DNA of 64,000 bases from Actinotalea sp. Marseille-Q4924 (GCF_916618755.1 NZ_CAKAKB010000002.1:124001-188000); one strand, 5' to 3'. Shown: positions 16,970 to 25,459, counted from the first letter of the stretch. Notes: generated by a model not told the origin, from the sequence alone. Numbers and translations: made by a program.

Positions 16970-17517
16970 GCGAGAAGCGCTTCCAGATCGGTCTGACGGT
17001 GGTCCTGCTAGCGGGGACCGCCTGGTACGCCGTGCAGATGGCCTCGTACCCGGCGAACGCCGGCCGGGTGCCGCTCATCGCCGCGCTGATCATGGCTGCG
17101 GTGCTGCTCGTCCAGCTCGTGGTCCAGGTGAGGGCGGCCCCGGCACCCCAGCCGGTCCTCGCACCGACCCCCCCCAGTGCCGTCGAGGTGCCCGCCGGTG
17201 GCGACCCGTTGGCCGCCGCGGAGCGCCTCGTCCACGAGGTGGAGGAGGCGACCTCGGGCTTCGACGCGCTCCTGGCGCTGGACGGGCGGCGGGGTCGACG
17301 CCTCCTCACGATCGTCGTCTTCAGCGTCCTGTACTACTTCGTCGCGCTCCTGGTCGGGTTCGTCATCAGCACCGGGGTGCTCATCACCGGGTTCATGCTC
17401 ATCGCCCGGGAGCGCGCGTGGATCGCCGTGGTCAGCGGCCTCCTCAGCTCGGCCGCGGTGTACGCCCTGGTCGTCCTCGTGCTCAACATGCCCGCGCTCG
17501 ACGGCTACCTGTTCTGA
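16966..17517 (+). CDS. tctB: Tripartite tricarboxylate transporter small membrane subunit
   Basis: A 183-residue protein with four predicted membrane segments: one near the N-terminus, one at ~40-53 and two at ~118-180. A long hydrophilic Pro/Ala/Glu loop (~55-110) lies between the pairs, longer than in many TctB proteins. TctB sequences are poorly conserved; the call rests on size, topology and 4-base overlap with tctA. No terminator is obvious after it. Confidence 0.85.
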   Translation: MSEKRFQIGLTVVLLAGTAWYAVQMASYPANAGRVPLIAALIMAAVLLVQLVVQVRAAPAPQPVLAPTPPSAVEVPAGGDPLAAAERLVHEVEEATSGFDALLALDGRRGRRLLTIVVFSVLYYFVALLVGFVISTGVLITGFMLIARERAWIAVVSGLLSSAAVYALVVLVLNMPALDGYLF

Positions 17518-17606
17518 CCGCCGGTCCCACCCCAGCTCGATCGGGACGGTGAGCCCGCCGCCTCGTGCCTCGTCCGGTCCCACCCTCCCCACGTCCAGGA
17601 GACCTC

Positions 17607-18068
17607 ATGCCCGCCCTTTCACCCGGATCGCCCGCCCCCGCCCTTGATCTGCCTGCGCTCGGCGGTGGTCGCGCGACGCTGACCCCCGGCCGGCGGGCGA
17701 TCGTGTACTTCTACCCGAAGGCCATGACGGGCGGCTGCACGACCGAGGCGTGCGACTTCCAGGAGTCCCTGGCGTCGTTGGAGGGCCACGGCTACGACGT
17801 CGTAGGCGTGTCGCCGGACGGCATGGAGGCGCTGGAGCAGTTCGCCCAGGAGCAGGGCCTCACGTTCACGCTGGCATCGGACCCGGGTGCCGTCACCGCG
17901 CGCGAGTGGGGGGCGTTCGGCGAGAAGGTCAAGGACGGCGTCGTGACCGAGGGGCTCATCCGCTCGACCGTCGTCGTCGACGAGGACGGCACGGTGCTCG
18001 AGGCGATGTACGGCGTCGACGCCGCCGGGCACGTGGCCCAGGTCCGGGAGCGGCTCGGGATCGGCTGA
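17607..18068 (+). CDS. bcp: Thioredoxin-dependent peroxiredoxin, Bcp/PrxQ type
   Basis: A 153-residue cytoplasmic peroxidase reducing H2O2 and organic hydroperoxides. The start ATG 17607 follows AGGAG by 6 bases. The active site is YFYPKAMTGGCTTEACDF (~32-49): peroxidatic Cys and resolving Cys are separated by four residues, the atypical 2-Cys arrangement of PrxQ. The usual Pro/Thr positions near the Cys read AMTGGC, a small variation. The MFS gene starts 2 bases after its stop, so they are translationally coupled, although a functional link is unclear. Confidence 0.9.
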   Translation: MPALSPGSPAPALDLPALGGGRATLTPGRRAIVYFYPKAMTGGCTTEACDFQESLASLEGHGYDVVGVSPDGMEALEQFAQEQGLTFTLASDPGAVTAREWGAFGEKVKDGVVTEGLIRSTVVVDEDGTVLEAMYGVDAAGHVAQVRERLGIG

Positions 18069-18070
18069 GC

Positions 18071-19297
18071 GTGGCCCGGCCGGGTCTCTCGGGGACTCCG
18101 GGGACGCGGGCGCCCGACGGCGTCCGGCGCCGCGTCGTCCTCGTCGCGTGCGTCGGGACGGCGATCGCGGTCAGCGGCGTCCAGGGCATCGCCCCCGCCC
18201 TGCCGGCGCTGCAGGCGCACTACGGCCTCTCTGCGGCCCAGGTGTCCCTGCTGACGAGCCTGTACCTGCTGCCGAGCGTCGCCTCGGCCTTCCTCTCCGG
18301 CGTGCTCGCCGACCGTGTGGGGACCCGGCCGGTGTTCGCCGGCGCCCTCGCGGTGTTCGGGCTGTGCGGCCTGGCCGTGGTGATCACGTCGCCCGCGCTC
18401 GGTCCGCTGCTGGCCCTCCGTGCGGCGCAGGGAGCGGCGTTCGGCGCCGTGCTCGCGCTGTCCGTGGTCATCATCGGTGCCGTGGCTCGGAACGGACCCA
18501 CCGCGGCGCGGGCCCAGGGGCGGCGCACGATGTCGATGGCGGTCGCCGAGGCGGCGCTCCCGCCCGTCGCGGGCCTGCTGGTGGCCGTCTCCTGGTCGGC
18601 GCCGTTCGTCCTGCAGGCGCTCGCGGTGCCGGTGGCCGCCTGGGCGTGGCGCGTGGTACCCGACGCCCTCGAGCAGGGTCGACGTCGTGCCGGCGCCGGG
18701 CTGCGGGCGGTGCTCGCGGAGCCTGCGGTCGGCGCGGTCCAGGTCCTCGGGATCGTCCGGTTCCTGGGCAAGTTCGCGATCCTGACCTACCTCCCGGTGC
18801 TCGCGGCGGACCGCCTCGGCATGTCGTCGGCCGTCATCGGCCTGTGGCTGGGCGTGTCCGCCGCCCTCGGTGCGTTGGCCGCGTGGCAGGCCGAGGTGCT
18901 CGCCCGGCGCTGGTCGACGTCGGGGCTCGTCGCGGCGGGGCTCGTCGCGATGACCGTGGTGCTGCTGGCCATCGGGACCGGCGGCGTGCTCGCCCTCGCA
19001 CCGCTCGTCGTGGCCGGCCTGCTGCTGCACGGTCTCCAGGACGGCGTCGACGGCGTGTCCCACAACGTCCTCGTGACCGAGCTCGCCCCCGCTGCCGCGC
19101 GCGGCGCGTACGTCGGGCTCGCGGCGACGACGCGGAACCTCGGCAAGTTCGCCGCGCCCCTCGTGCTCGGCGGCTTGACCCTCGTGCTCCCCGTCGCGCA
19201 GGGCTTCCTCGTGATGGCCGTGCTCGGGGCGACGGCTGCGCCCGCAGCCCGGCGCGTGGCCCGGGCGCGCACGCTGCGAGCCGCCGCAGGAGGCTAG
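18071..19297 (+). CDS. MFS transporter (DHA1-like)
   Basis: A 408-residue carrier with about 12 membrane segments. GTG 18071 lies 2 bases after the bcp stop. Features include ALPALQAHYGLSAAQVSLLTSLYLLP in helix 1-2 (general DHA1-type drug:H+ antiporter look), the motif GVLADRVGTRP after helix 2 and RAAQGAAFGAVLALS in helix 4. The substrate is unknown. Its TAG stop shares the palindrome CTAG with the TAG stop of the convergent ABC ATPase gene, so no spacer or terminator separates the two convergent genes. Confidence 0.87.
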   Translation: MARPGLSGTPGTRAPDGVRRRVVLVACVGTAIAVSGVQGIAPALPALQAHYGLSAAQVSLLTSLYLLPSVASAFLSGVLADRVGTRPVFAGALAVFGLCGLAVVITSPALGPLLALRAAQGAAFGAVLALSVVIIGAVARNGPTAARAQGRRTMSMAVAEAALPPVAGLLVAVSWSAPFVLQALAVPVAAWAWRVVPDALEQGRRRAGAGLRAVLAEPAVGAVQVLGIVRFLGKFAILTYLPVLAADRLGMSSAVIGLWLGVSAALGALAAWQAEVLARRWSTSGLVAAGLVAMTVVLLAIGTGGVLALAPLVVAGLLLHGLQDGVDGVSHNVLVTELAPAAARGAYVGLAATTRNLGKFAAPLVLGGLTLVLPVAQGFLVMAVLGATAAPAARRVARARTLRAAAGG

Positions 19298-20088
19298 GGC
19301 ATCCGGAAGGACAGCACAGGTGCGCCGTCCTCGCCCTCGAGCACGGAGCTGCGCACGCCGTAGACCCGGTCCACGACCTCGGGCACGAGCACCTCGCCGA
19401 CCGCACCCGCCGCCGCGACCTTCCCGTGGGACAGCAGCACGACGCTGTCGCAGTAGGTCGCGGCGAGATTGAGGTCGTGGATCGCGACGACCGCCGTGAG
19501 GCCGCCTTCGGCGGCCCGGCGGACGAGCCCCAGGACGGCGAGCTGTGCCTGGATGTCCAGGTGGTTGGTCGGCTCGTCGAGAAGGAGCAGCTCGGGCTCC
19601 TGCGCCAGGCCACGGCCCAGGTGCGCCCGCTGGCGCTCGCCGCCGGAGAGGGTCGTGAGGCTGCGATCCTGCATCTCGGCGAGGCCGACGGCGTGGAGCG
19701 CGGACTGCACGGCGAGCTCGTCGTCGACGGTGCGGGACGCGGTCAGCCCGAGGCGTGACCGGTGCGGGATGCGCCCCAGAGCGACGACGTCGCGGACCGT
19801 GAGCTCCAGCTCGGTGTGCGCGTCCTGCTCGACGAAGGCGACCCGGCGGGCGCGGTCGCGCGGGCGTAGCGCGTGCAGGTCGTCGCCGCGCCAGGTGACC
19901 TCGCCCGTCGGGCCGCCCGAGCCGAGCACAGAGCCCACCCCCGCGACGAATCGCAGCAGGGTGGACTTCCCGGACCCGTTCGGCCCGAGCAGCCCCACGA
20001 GGCGTCCCTCACCCGCCTCGAGCGAGACGCCGTCGAGCACCGCCCGGTCACCGACGCGCCAGCGGACGTCCCGCACCGCGAGGCTCAC
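19294..20088 (-). CDS. ABC transporter ATP-binding protein, proposed F420-0/Fo import cassette
   Basis: A 264-residue FecE/BtuD-type ATPase. GTG 20088 overlaps the permease stop (GTGA). Motifs: Walker A GLLGPNGSGKST (~35), signature TLSGGERQRAHLGRGL (~140), Walker B LLLLDEPTNHLD, and switch VAIHDLN. With the next two genes it forms a binding-protein/permease/ATPase trio of the siderophore/B12 class. A small actinobacterial clade of such cassettes has been proposed to import F420-0 because it sits with F420 genes; here cofD and cofC lie 3-5 kb away. Assignment to that clade is from context, not a profile search. Confidence 0.85.
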   Translation of the reverse strand: MSLAVRDVRWRVGDRAVLDGVSLEAGEGRLVGLLGPNGSGKSTLLRFVAGVGSVLGSGGPTGEVTWRGDDLHALRPRDRARRVAFVEQDAHTELELTVRDVVALGRIPHRSRLGLTASRTVDDELAVQSALHAVGLAEMQDRSLTTLSGGERQRAHLGRGLAQEPELLLLDEPTNHLDIQAQLAVLGLVRRAAEGGLTAVVAIHDLNLAATYCDSVVLLSHGKVAAAGAVGEVLVPEVVDRVYGVRSSVLEGEDGAPVLSFRMP

Positions 20089-21227
20089 GACGCGCTCCGC
20101 CGCCGCCACAGGATCCAGGCGAAGACCGGCGCGCCGACGAGCGCGGTCAGGATGCCGACCGGGAGCTCGCGCGGCTCGAAGACCGTGCGGGCCGCGGTGT
20201 CGGCCCAGACGAGGAACGAGGCACCGATGAGGCCGGTGAGAGGCAGCAGGAGGCGGTGCCGTGCCCCGACGATCATGCGTGTCGCGTGCGGCAGCACGAG
20301 GCCGATGAACCCGATCGCCCCGCTCACGGCCACGAGCGCGCCGGTCAGCAGCGCCACGCCGGTGAGCAGGAGCCAGCGCACGCGCCGCACGTCGATCCCG
20401 AGCGAGGCGGCGGTCGTGTCGCCGAAGGCGAAGGCGTCGAGCGTGGTCGCGGCGAGCACCAGCAGACCCCCGACGACGAGCACCGCGGGCACCGCGATCC
20501 CCACGCTGTCCCACGTCGCCGCGCCGAGCGAGCCCATGAGCCAGCTGAGGATCTCGCGGTAGGAGTCGCCGTCGGCCGACCAGAAGATGGCGAAGGAGGT
20601 CGCAGCCGCAGCCGCCTGCGAGACCGCGAGGCCGGCCAGCACCGTGCGCGTGGGCGTGATCGCCCCCATCGACCCCGCGAGCGCCAGGGCCAGCGCGAGC
20701 GCCACGAGCGCCCCGGCGAACGCCGCGAGCGGCAGGGCGATCGTCAGACCCAGCACGATGACGCCGACGGCGCCCAGCGATGCTCCCGAGGACAGGCCGA
20801 GCAGGTACGGGTCCGCCAGGGGGTTCCGCGTGAGGCTCTGCATGACCGCGCCGGCGATCGCCAGACCCGCGCCGACGGCGGCCGCGGTGAGGACGCGCGG
20901 CAGCCGCAGGTCCCACACGATCGAGTCGCGGATCTCCGTCAGCGGCGCGGTGCCGACGCCCAGGTGCGCCCCGATCGACCGCCACACCTCCACGGGCCCG
21001 ATCTGCGCCGGCCCCACCGTCACGGCGAGGACCACGGACGCCACCAGGGCTCCCGAGGCGAGCAGCACGAGGACGCCGCCGGGGACGCGGGGCCGCGCCG
21101 GCGGCGCTGCCGGTGCCGGGATCGTCCGCCCCGGCGTCGGCACGACCCGGGTGCCCACCCGCGTGCCGGCGTGACGCTCCGTCCCGGCGCGGCCGGCCGC
21201 GGCAGCCCGCTCCAGGGTGTCGCTCAC
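20085..21227 (-). CDS. ABC transporter permease (FecCD family), proposed F420-0/Fo import cassette
   Basis: A 380-residue membrane protein with 9-10 segments. GTG 21227 overlaps the binding-protein stop (GTGA). The first ~45 residues are a hydrophilic Thr/Pro/Arg stretch before helix 1, longer than in BtuC/FecC. Family motifs are visible: LRLPRVLTAAAVGAGLAIAG after the first periplasmic loop, NPLADPYLLGLSSGASLGAV, and near the C-terminus SGAIGFIGLVLPHATRMIVG, the ATPase-contact region. It works with the ATPase and lipoprotein on either side. Confidence 0.88.
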   Translation of the reverse strand: MSDTLERAAAAGRAGTERHAGTRVGTRVVPTPGRTIPAPAAPPARPRVPGGVLVLLASGALVASVVLAVTVGPAQIGPVEVWRSIGAHLGVGTAPLTEIRDSIVWDLRLPRVLTAAAVGAGLAIAGAVMQSLTRNPLADPYLLGLSSGASLGAVGVIVLGLTIALPLAAFAGALVALALALALAGSMGAITPTRTVLAGLAVSQAAAAATSFAIFWSADGDSYREILSWLMGSLGAATWDSVGIAVPAVLVVGGLLVLAATTLDAFAFGDTTAASLGIDVRRVRWLLLTGVALLTGALVAVSGAIGFIGLVLPHATRMIVGARHRLLLPLTGLIGASFLVWADTAARTVFEPRELPVGILTALVGAPVFAWILWRRRSAS

Positions 21228-22294
21228 GGTGCGACCTCGATCTCCGCGAGGTCCCTGACGAGCTGGGCCACCGCGTCCACGTTCCGCACCCCGGCCTCGG
21301 TCGACGCGAACGGGACGACGACGTACCGGCTCTCGCGCACGGCGGCCAGGCGGGAGGCGGTCGGGTTGGCCTCGAGCAGGGCGATCTTCTGCTCGGCGGT
21401 GTTCCAGGCGGCGTCGACGAGCACGATGACCTCCGGGTCGGCGTCGGCGACCTGCTCCCACCCGAAGGACGTCCACGTGTCCTCCACGTCGCTCGCGACG
21501 TTCTCCAGGCCGGCAGCCGACATGATCATCTGCGGGGCGCCGATGCCCGCGCCGACGTAGGGCACGTCGGTCCCGGAGGAGTACCACAGGGCGCGCAGGC
21601 CCCGGTCGTCCGGCTCGATGGCCGCCAGCGCCGCCTCCTGCTCGGCGACCAGGTCGGCCGCCGCCTTCGGCACGCCGAGGATCTCGCCGGCCTCGATGAT
21701 GTCGGCGAAGACGCTGTCGAACGTGAGCGGGTCCGGCATGTAGCCCGGGGCCTTGCACGCGGCCGGGGCGACGTACGTGGTGACCCCGACGTCCTCGAGC
21801 TCGGACCGCTCGCCCGCACCGTCAGCGGAGAAGTTGCTCTCCCACCCTGCGAAGACCAGGTCGGGCTCGAGGGCGAGGACGGCCTCGCGTCCCGGGGCTG
21901 CGTCGGCGATCACCGGCACGTCCGCGGCGGCGTCCGCGTACCGCTCCGGGACCTCCCCGTCGAGGAACGCGGTGCCGACGACACGGTCCGCCAGGCCGAG
22001 GGCGAGCATGAGCTCGAAGGTGCTCGACTTGATCGTCACCACGCGCTCCGGGGGGCTCTCGACGGTGGTCGCGAAGCCGCAGTTGTCGAGCTCGACGGGG
22101 GTGAAGGCGGCGTCGTCGTCGGTGGCGGTCGCTGCCGCCGAGGTCTCGGCGGCGGGGGCAGGAGCCTCCGACCCTGGCGACGCCGCCGTGCCCCCGCACG
22201 CGGCGAGGAGCAGGGTCGCGCCCGCGAGGGCTGCTGGCGCGACACGCCTCCGACGGCGGGGGACGTTCAGGGCGGTGGAGCGGGCTGTGGGCAT
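21224..22294 (-). CDS. ABC transporter substrate-binding lipoprotein, proposed F420-0/Fo import cassette
   Basis: A 356-residue periplasmic-binding-protein-2 type (BtuF/FepB fold) lipoprotein. An Arg-rich start, a hydrophobic helix and lipobox LAAC (Cys ~33) are followed by an Ala/Pro/Glu linker. PERVVTIKSSTFELMLALGLADRVVG and LEPDLVFAGWESNF are the expected first-lobe motifs; Trp/Phe-rich stretches (TWTSFGWEQV) could stack on an aromatic ligand such as a deazaflavin, which is inference. It is first in the operon, with a GGATATAGTATTT operator-like site ~120 bases upstream. Confidence 0.85.
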   Translation of the reverse strand: MPTARSTALNVPRRRRRVAPAALAGATLLLAACGGTAASPGSEAPAPAAETSAAATATDDDAAFTPVELDNCGFATTVESPPERVVTIKSSTFELMLALGLADRVVGTAFLDGEVPERYADAAADVPVIADAAPGREAVLALEPDLVFAGWESNFSADGAGERSELEDVGVTTYVAPAACKAPGYMPDPLTFDSVFADIIEAGEILGVPKAAADLVAEQEAALAAIEPDDRGLRALWYSSGTDVPYVGAGIGAPQMIMSAAGLENVASDVEDTWTSFGWEQVADADPEVIVLVDAAWNTAEQKIALLEANPTASRLAAVRESRYVVVPFASTEAGVRNVDAVAQLVRDLAEIEVAP

Positions 22295-22623
22295 GGAGAC
22301 TCCATGGCAGGCAGGAAGAGGGACACGATGTTCCCTGGCGCACAGCTCGCACCGGGTGCTCTACCGCTCCAACGCCGGAGCCGGCTCCGCAGGCCACAGC
22401 TCGGCACGCGGTTCTCAAATACTATATCCAAACGAGCGGATCAGGAAGTGCGTCGTCCGGTGTCCTGATCGATCCGGACCACCGTAGGCGCGCGGCGACC
22501 CAGCGCGCGACTCGCCGGGAAGCGGCCGGTCCACGGTCGCGCTGACGCCGGATGTTGCGTGCGGCCGGGCACACCGATGCAGCGCTCTGGTGCCGCCCCC
22601 CTGGCCCCGAAGCGCGGGGATCG
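22295..22623 (-). promoter_or_regulatory. 329-base region with operator-like palindrome upstream of the ABC cassette
   Basis: On the minus strand GGATATAGTATTT (22417-22429) matches the island's G[T/G]AT-N5-AT[A/C]C motif with its last two bases changed. TATTTG or the overlapping TATAGT could be the -10, with a poor -35 (CTGATC). The remaining sequence toward the universal stress gene shows no ORF, terminator or RNA motif that I can support. Confidence 0.35.
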
Positions 22624-23022
22624 TCAGCTCTCGGTCGCCTTGACGGCCAGCACGGGGCAGTGCGCCTCCAGCAGGATGCGCTGGGCGTTCGAGCCGAACA
22701 GCAGCTTCCCGGTGGGGGAGCGCCGGCGGAGCCCGATGACGATCATGTCGGCGTCGAGCTCGCGCGCCGCGTCGAGGACGTTCTGTCCCGGGTCGCCGGG
22801 TCGCAGCTCGCGCCGGAGCGTGTAGGGCACGCCCGCCTCCGCCAGACGCGCGTCGAGCTCCACGGCGCCGTCGTCGTAGAGCCGGTTCGACTCGAGCGGC
22901 GCCTCGCCGCGGGCTGCGTTGAGGACGACGAGCTCGCCGCCGTGGGCGCGCGCCTCCTCCAGGGCCCGATCGAGGGCTGCCTCGCCCTGCGGCGTGGGGA
23001 TGTACGCGACGACGATGCGCAT
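22624..23022 (-). CDS. Universal stress protein (UspA family)
   Basis: A 132-residue single-domain USP. ATG 23022 has GAGGAG 6 bases upstream. The N-terminal strand MRIVVAYIPTPQGEAALDRAL and the C-terminal nucleotide-binding stretch (IGLRRRSPTGKLLFGSNAQ, then HCPVLAV) match the ATP-binding G-2X-G-9X-G-S/T class. It lies between the ABC cassette and cofD, transcribed away from cofD. A perfect 13-bp palindrome (23083-23095) lies between the two starts. Confidence 0.9.
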   Translation of the reverse strand: MRIVVAYIPTPQGEAALDRALEEARAHGGELVVLNAARGEAPLESNRLYDDGAVELDARLAEAGVPYTLRRELRPGDPGQNVLDAARELDADMIVIGLRRRSPTGKLLFGSNAQRILLEAHCPVLAVKATES

Positions 23023-23082
23023 GGCCTCTCCTCGTGACGGCGTGGGCCCTTGTTCGGCGGAACGGCCAGTAGGCCACGCTTT

Positions 23083-23095
23083 GTATCCAAGATAC
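23083..23095. promoter_or_regulatory. Perfect GTATC-CAA-GATAC palindrome between usp and cofD
   Basis: GTATCCAAGATAC fits GTAT-N5-ATAC exactly and lies 34 bases before the cofD start and 61 bases before the divergent stress-protein start. No convincing -35 lies at the spacing seen in the other copies, so use as the same operator is less certain. Confidence 0.4.
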
Positions 23096-23128
23096 CGAAC
23101 GCAGGGTGCCCGGCGATACGCTGGGCGC

Positions 23129-24100
23129 GTGACATCACGGGTGACCCTCATGGCAGGTGGCGTCGGGGGCGCCCGGCTCGCCGACGGGCTCGCCCGCGCA
23201 CACCGCACCACCGTGGGCGATGACCCCGGGGTGCCGCCCGACCTCACCGCCGTCGTCAACACCGGCGACGACGCAGAGATCCACGGGCTGTGGATCAGCC
23301 CCGACCTCGACACCGTCATGTACACGCTCGCCGGCCTCGAGAACCGGACCCAGGGCTGGGGTCTGGAGGGTGAGACCTTCACGGTCCACGAGGCGATGGG
23401 CGCGCTGGGCGTCGACACGTGGTTCCTCCTCGGCGACCGCGACCTCGCCACGCACGTCGCCCGGACAGCAGCGCGCCGCACCGGCGAACCGCTCTCGACG
23501 ACGACGGCGCGCCTCGCTGCGGCACTCGGCGTGCCGGCCCGGCTGCTGCCCGTCACGGACGACCGGCTCGCGACGGTCGTCGACACCCCGGACGGGACGC
23601 TGGACTTTCAGGACTACTTCGTCCGCCGCCGGCACGCCGACCCGGTCCGTGGCGTCCGGTTCGAGGGGGCCGAGGTCGCCCGGCCCGCGCCCGGGGTGCT
23701 CGATGCGCTGCGCGACGCGGACGTGCTCGTCGTGGCGCCGTCCAACCCGGTGCTCAGCATCGCGCCGCTCCTGTCGGTCCCCGGTGTACGCCAGGCACTC
23801 GAGAGCCGCTCGGCGCCGTGCGTCGCCGTCAGCCCGATCATCGGCGGTCGGGCTCTCAAGGGGCCGGCCGCAGAGGTGCTCACGGCGCTGGGCCACGAAC
23901 CGAGCGCACGCGGGGTGGCGCGGATGTACGCCGGCCTGGTCGACGTCCTCGTCGTCGACCACGCGGACGCCGCCCAGCGCGCGGACATCGAGGACCTCGG
24001 GATGCGCGTCGTCGTGACGGACGCCGTCATGCGTGATCGTCCCGACCGGGCGCGGCTCGCGCGCGAGGTGCTCGCCGCCGTTCAGGAGCTGCGGTCGTGA
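23129..24100 (+). CDS. cofD: 2-phospho-L-lactate/PEP transferase CofD (FbiA), coenzyme F420 biosynthesis
   Basis: A 323-residue cytoplasmic enzyme that joins the phosphoenolpyruvyl or lactyl moiety of an activated GDP/GTP intermediate to the deazaflavin Fo. GTG 23129 is chosen because the family begins almost directly with the GGVGGAR motif, seen here at residues ~9-15. Other family marks: VVNTGDDAEIHGLWISPDLDT, FQDYFVRR (~155) and APSNPVLSI, then SPIIGGRALKGPA (~235). No residue of these motifs is missing. cofC follows 70 bases downstream on the same strand. Confidence 0.93.
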   Translation: MTSRVTLMAGGVGGARLADGLARAHRTTVGDDPGVPPDLTAVVNTGDDAEIHGLWISPDLDTVMYTLAGLENRTQGWGLEGETFTVHEAMGALGVDTWFLLGDRDLATHVARTAARRTGEPLSTTTARLAAALGVPARLLPVTDDRLATVVDTPDGTLDFQDYFVRRRHADPVRGVRFEGAEVARPAPGVLDALRDADVLVVAPSNPVLSIAPLLSVPGVRQALESRSAPCVAVSPIIGGRALKGPAAEVLTALGHEPSARGVARMYAGLVDVLVVDHADAAQRADIEDLGMRVVVTDAVMRDRPDRARLAREVLAAVQELRS

Positions 24101-24170
24101 GCGGCTCCGCCGTCCTCGCGCGGCTGGACGACCGCGCACCCGCCGGGTCACGTCGCACCACCGGCGCGCT

Positions 24171-24812
24171 GTGACGCTCCCGACGACCGTCGCCGTCGTC
24201 CCGCTCCGGGGCCCGGGCGGCAAGACGCGCCTGGAGGCGGATCTCGACGCGGACGCGCGGGAGGAGCTCGTGATCGCTCTCGCCCGCCGCGTCCTCGACG
24301 CCCTCACGAGCGCTCCCGAGGTCGCCGGCGTCGTCGTCGTGACCACGGATCCGGAGCACGCGTCCGCCGTCGTCGGTGACCGGGACGTCGAGGTGCTTCC
24401 TCAGCCCTCCGAGGTCCGCGGGCTCAACCCCGCCGTGGCGCTGGGACGCGCCCGCGCGAGGGCCCGTGGCGCGGACCGCACGCTCGTGGTGCACGCCGAC
24501 CTGCCCCTGCTGGCGGCCGCGGACGTCGCGGCGCTCGCGGTGCCCGTCGCCGCCGTCGTGATCGCGCCGGACGTCGCCGGCACGGGCACCAATGCCCTCG
24601 TGCTGGACGAGCGGCGGGCGGACGGGTTCGCGTCGTGCTTCGGACCGGGCTCGCGACACCTCCACGAGGCCGAGGCGAGGCGTCTCGACCTCGACGTCCT
24701 CGTCGTCGAGCGGCGGGGCACCGCGCACGACCTCGACACCCCCGCCGACTGGGACGCGCTGACCGAGCCCGAGCGGGCCGCCCTGACCCGGAGCCGACCC
24801 CTCCGCCGCTGA
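24171..24812 (+). CDS. cofC: 2-phospho-L-lactate/PEP guanylyltransferase CofC (FbiD)
   Basis: A 213-residue nucleotidyltransferase making the GDP-activated phospholactate or phosphoenolpyruvate used by CofD. GTG 24171 gives the normal start (TVAVVPLRGPGGKTRLE). Motifs: VHADLPLLAAADV (~103), the catalytic-region DVAGTGTNALVL, FGPGSRHLHEAEA (~163) and DLDTPADWDAL at the end. Compared with many CofC proteins the first loop is Gly-rich (GPGGKTRL in place of a KPLxxAKSRL type), but the basic Lys/Arg are kept. With cofD this supplies the middle steps of F420 synthesis; Fo synthase (fbiC) and the glutamate ligase are not in the window. Confidence 0.9.
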   Translation: MTLPTTVAVVPLRGPGGKTRLEADLDADAREELVIALARRVLDALTSAPEVAGVVVVTTDPEHASAVVGDRDVEVLPQPSEVRGLNPAVALGRARARARGADRTLVVHADLPLLAAADVAALAVPVAAVVIAPDVAGTGTNALVLDERRADGFASCFGPGSRHLHEAEARRLDLDVLVVERRGTAHDLDTPADWDALTEPERAALTRSRPLRR

Positions 24813-24841
24813 GGAGGGTCCCCGGCCGTCGCGAGGCAGGG

Positions 24842-25459
24842 TCACCACCCGCCGCGGTGCACGACCTCCTCCACCGGCCGCCGACGGCGCCGCCCGCCCG
24901 AGCCGCGCACGGCCTGGTCGGCCGCCGGGTGCCCGATCGCGATCGCGCCCACCGGCTCGTGGTCGTCCGGCACGCCGAACTCCGCCCGCAGGGCCGCCAC
25001 CCGCGACGCCGGGACACCGAAGAAGCACGCCCCGAGGCCCTCGTCGACGGCGGTGAGCAGCATGAGCAGTGACGCCATGCCCGCATCGACGTACCAGTAC
25101 GGCACGGCCCAGCGCTCGCGAGGTTCCTGCGGCTCGCCGCCGCGGGCCTTGTCCGGCTCGGCGTAGCGCTCCCGGTACGCGGACTCCCGGGCGAGCGGGA
25201 CCACGACGACGGGCGCGCGCCGCATGCCGAGCAGCCAGCGGTCCGGCGCCGCGGCGCGAGAGGGTGGGGTGGTCGCCGCCCAGAACCGAGCGACGTCGTC
25301 GGGCGCGTCGAGCACGAGGAACGCCCAGCCCTGGCTGAACCCCGCGCTCGGCGCCCGGACGGCGTGCTCGAGCACGCGGTCGACCGCCTCGCGTGGCACC
25401 GGGTCCTCGGTGAAGGACCGAACCATCCGGCGGCGGACGACGACCTCGCGCAGCTCCAT
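24842..25459 (-). CDS. Nitroreductase-family FMN oxidoreductase
   Basis: A 205-residue FMN-binding protein. The start is ATG 25459. The N-terminal RRRMVRSFTEDPVP followed by APSAGFSQGWAFLVL is the flavin-binding signature, and PYWYVDAGMASLLMLLTAVDEGLGACFFG supplies the second contact. The C-terminus is Arg-rich. It is convergent with cofC, only 29 bases away. The C-terminal half of FbiB in mycobacteria is a nitroreductase-fold domain that reduces dehydro-F420-0; this stand-alone protein could do the same job or be an unrelated nitroreductase. The location favours the first idea only weakly. Confidence 0.85.
   Translation of the reverse strand: MELREVVVRRRMVRSFTEDPVPREAVDRVLEHAVRAPSAGFSQGWAFLVLDAPDDVARFWAATTPPSRAAAPDRWLLGMRRAPVVVVPLARESAYRERYAEPDKARGGEPQEPRERWAVPYWYVDAGMASLLMLLTAVDEGLGACFFGVPASRVAALRAEFGVPDDHEPVGAIAIGHPAADQAVRGSGGRRRRRPVEEVVHRGGW

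Noticed and set aside
23083-23095. Palindrome as a certain operator of cofD
   Set aside because: It matches the motif perfectly, but no -35 occurs at the spacing seen in the other copies, so the link to the regulon is left as tentative.
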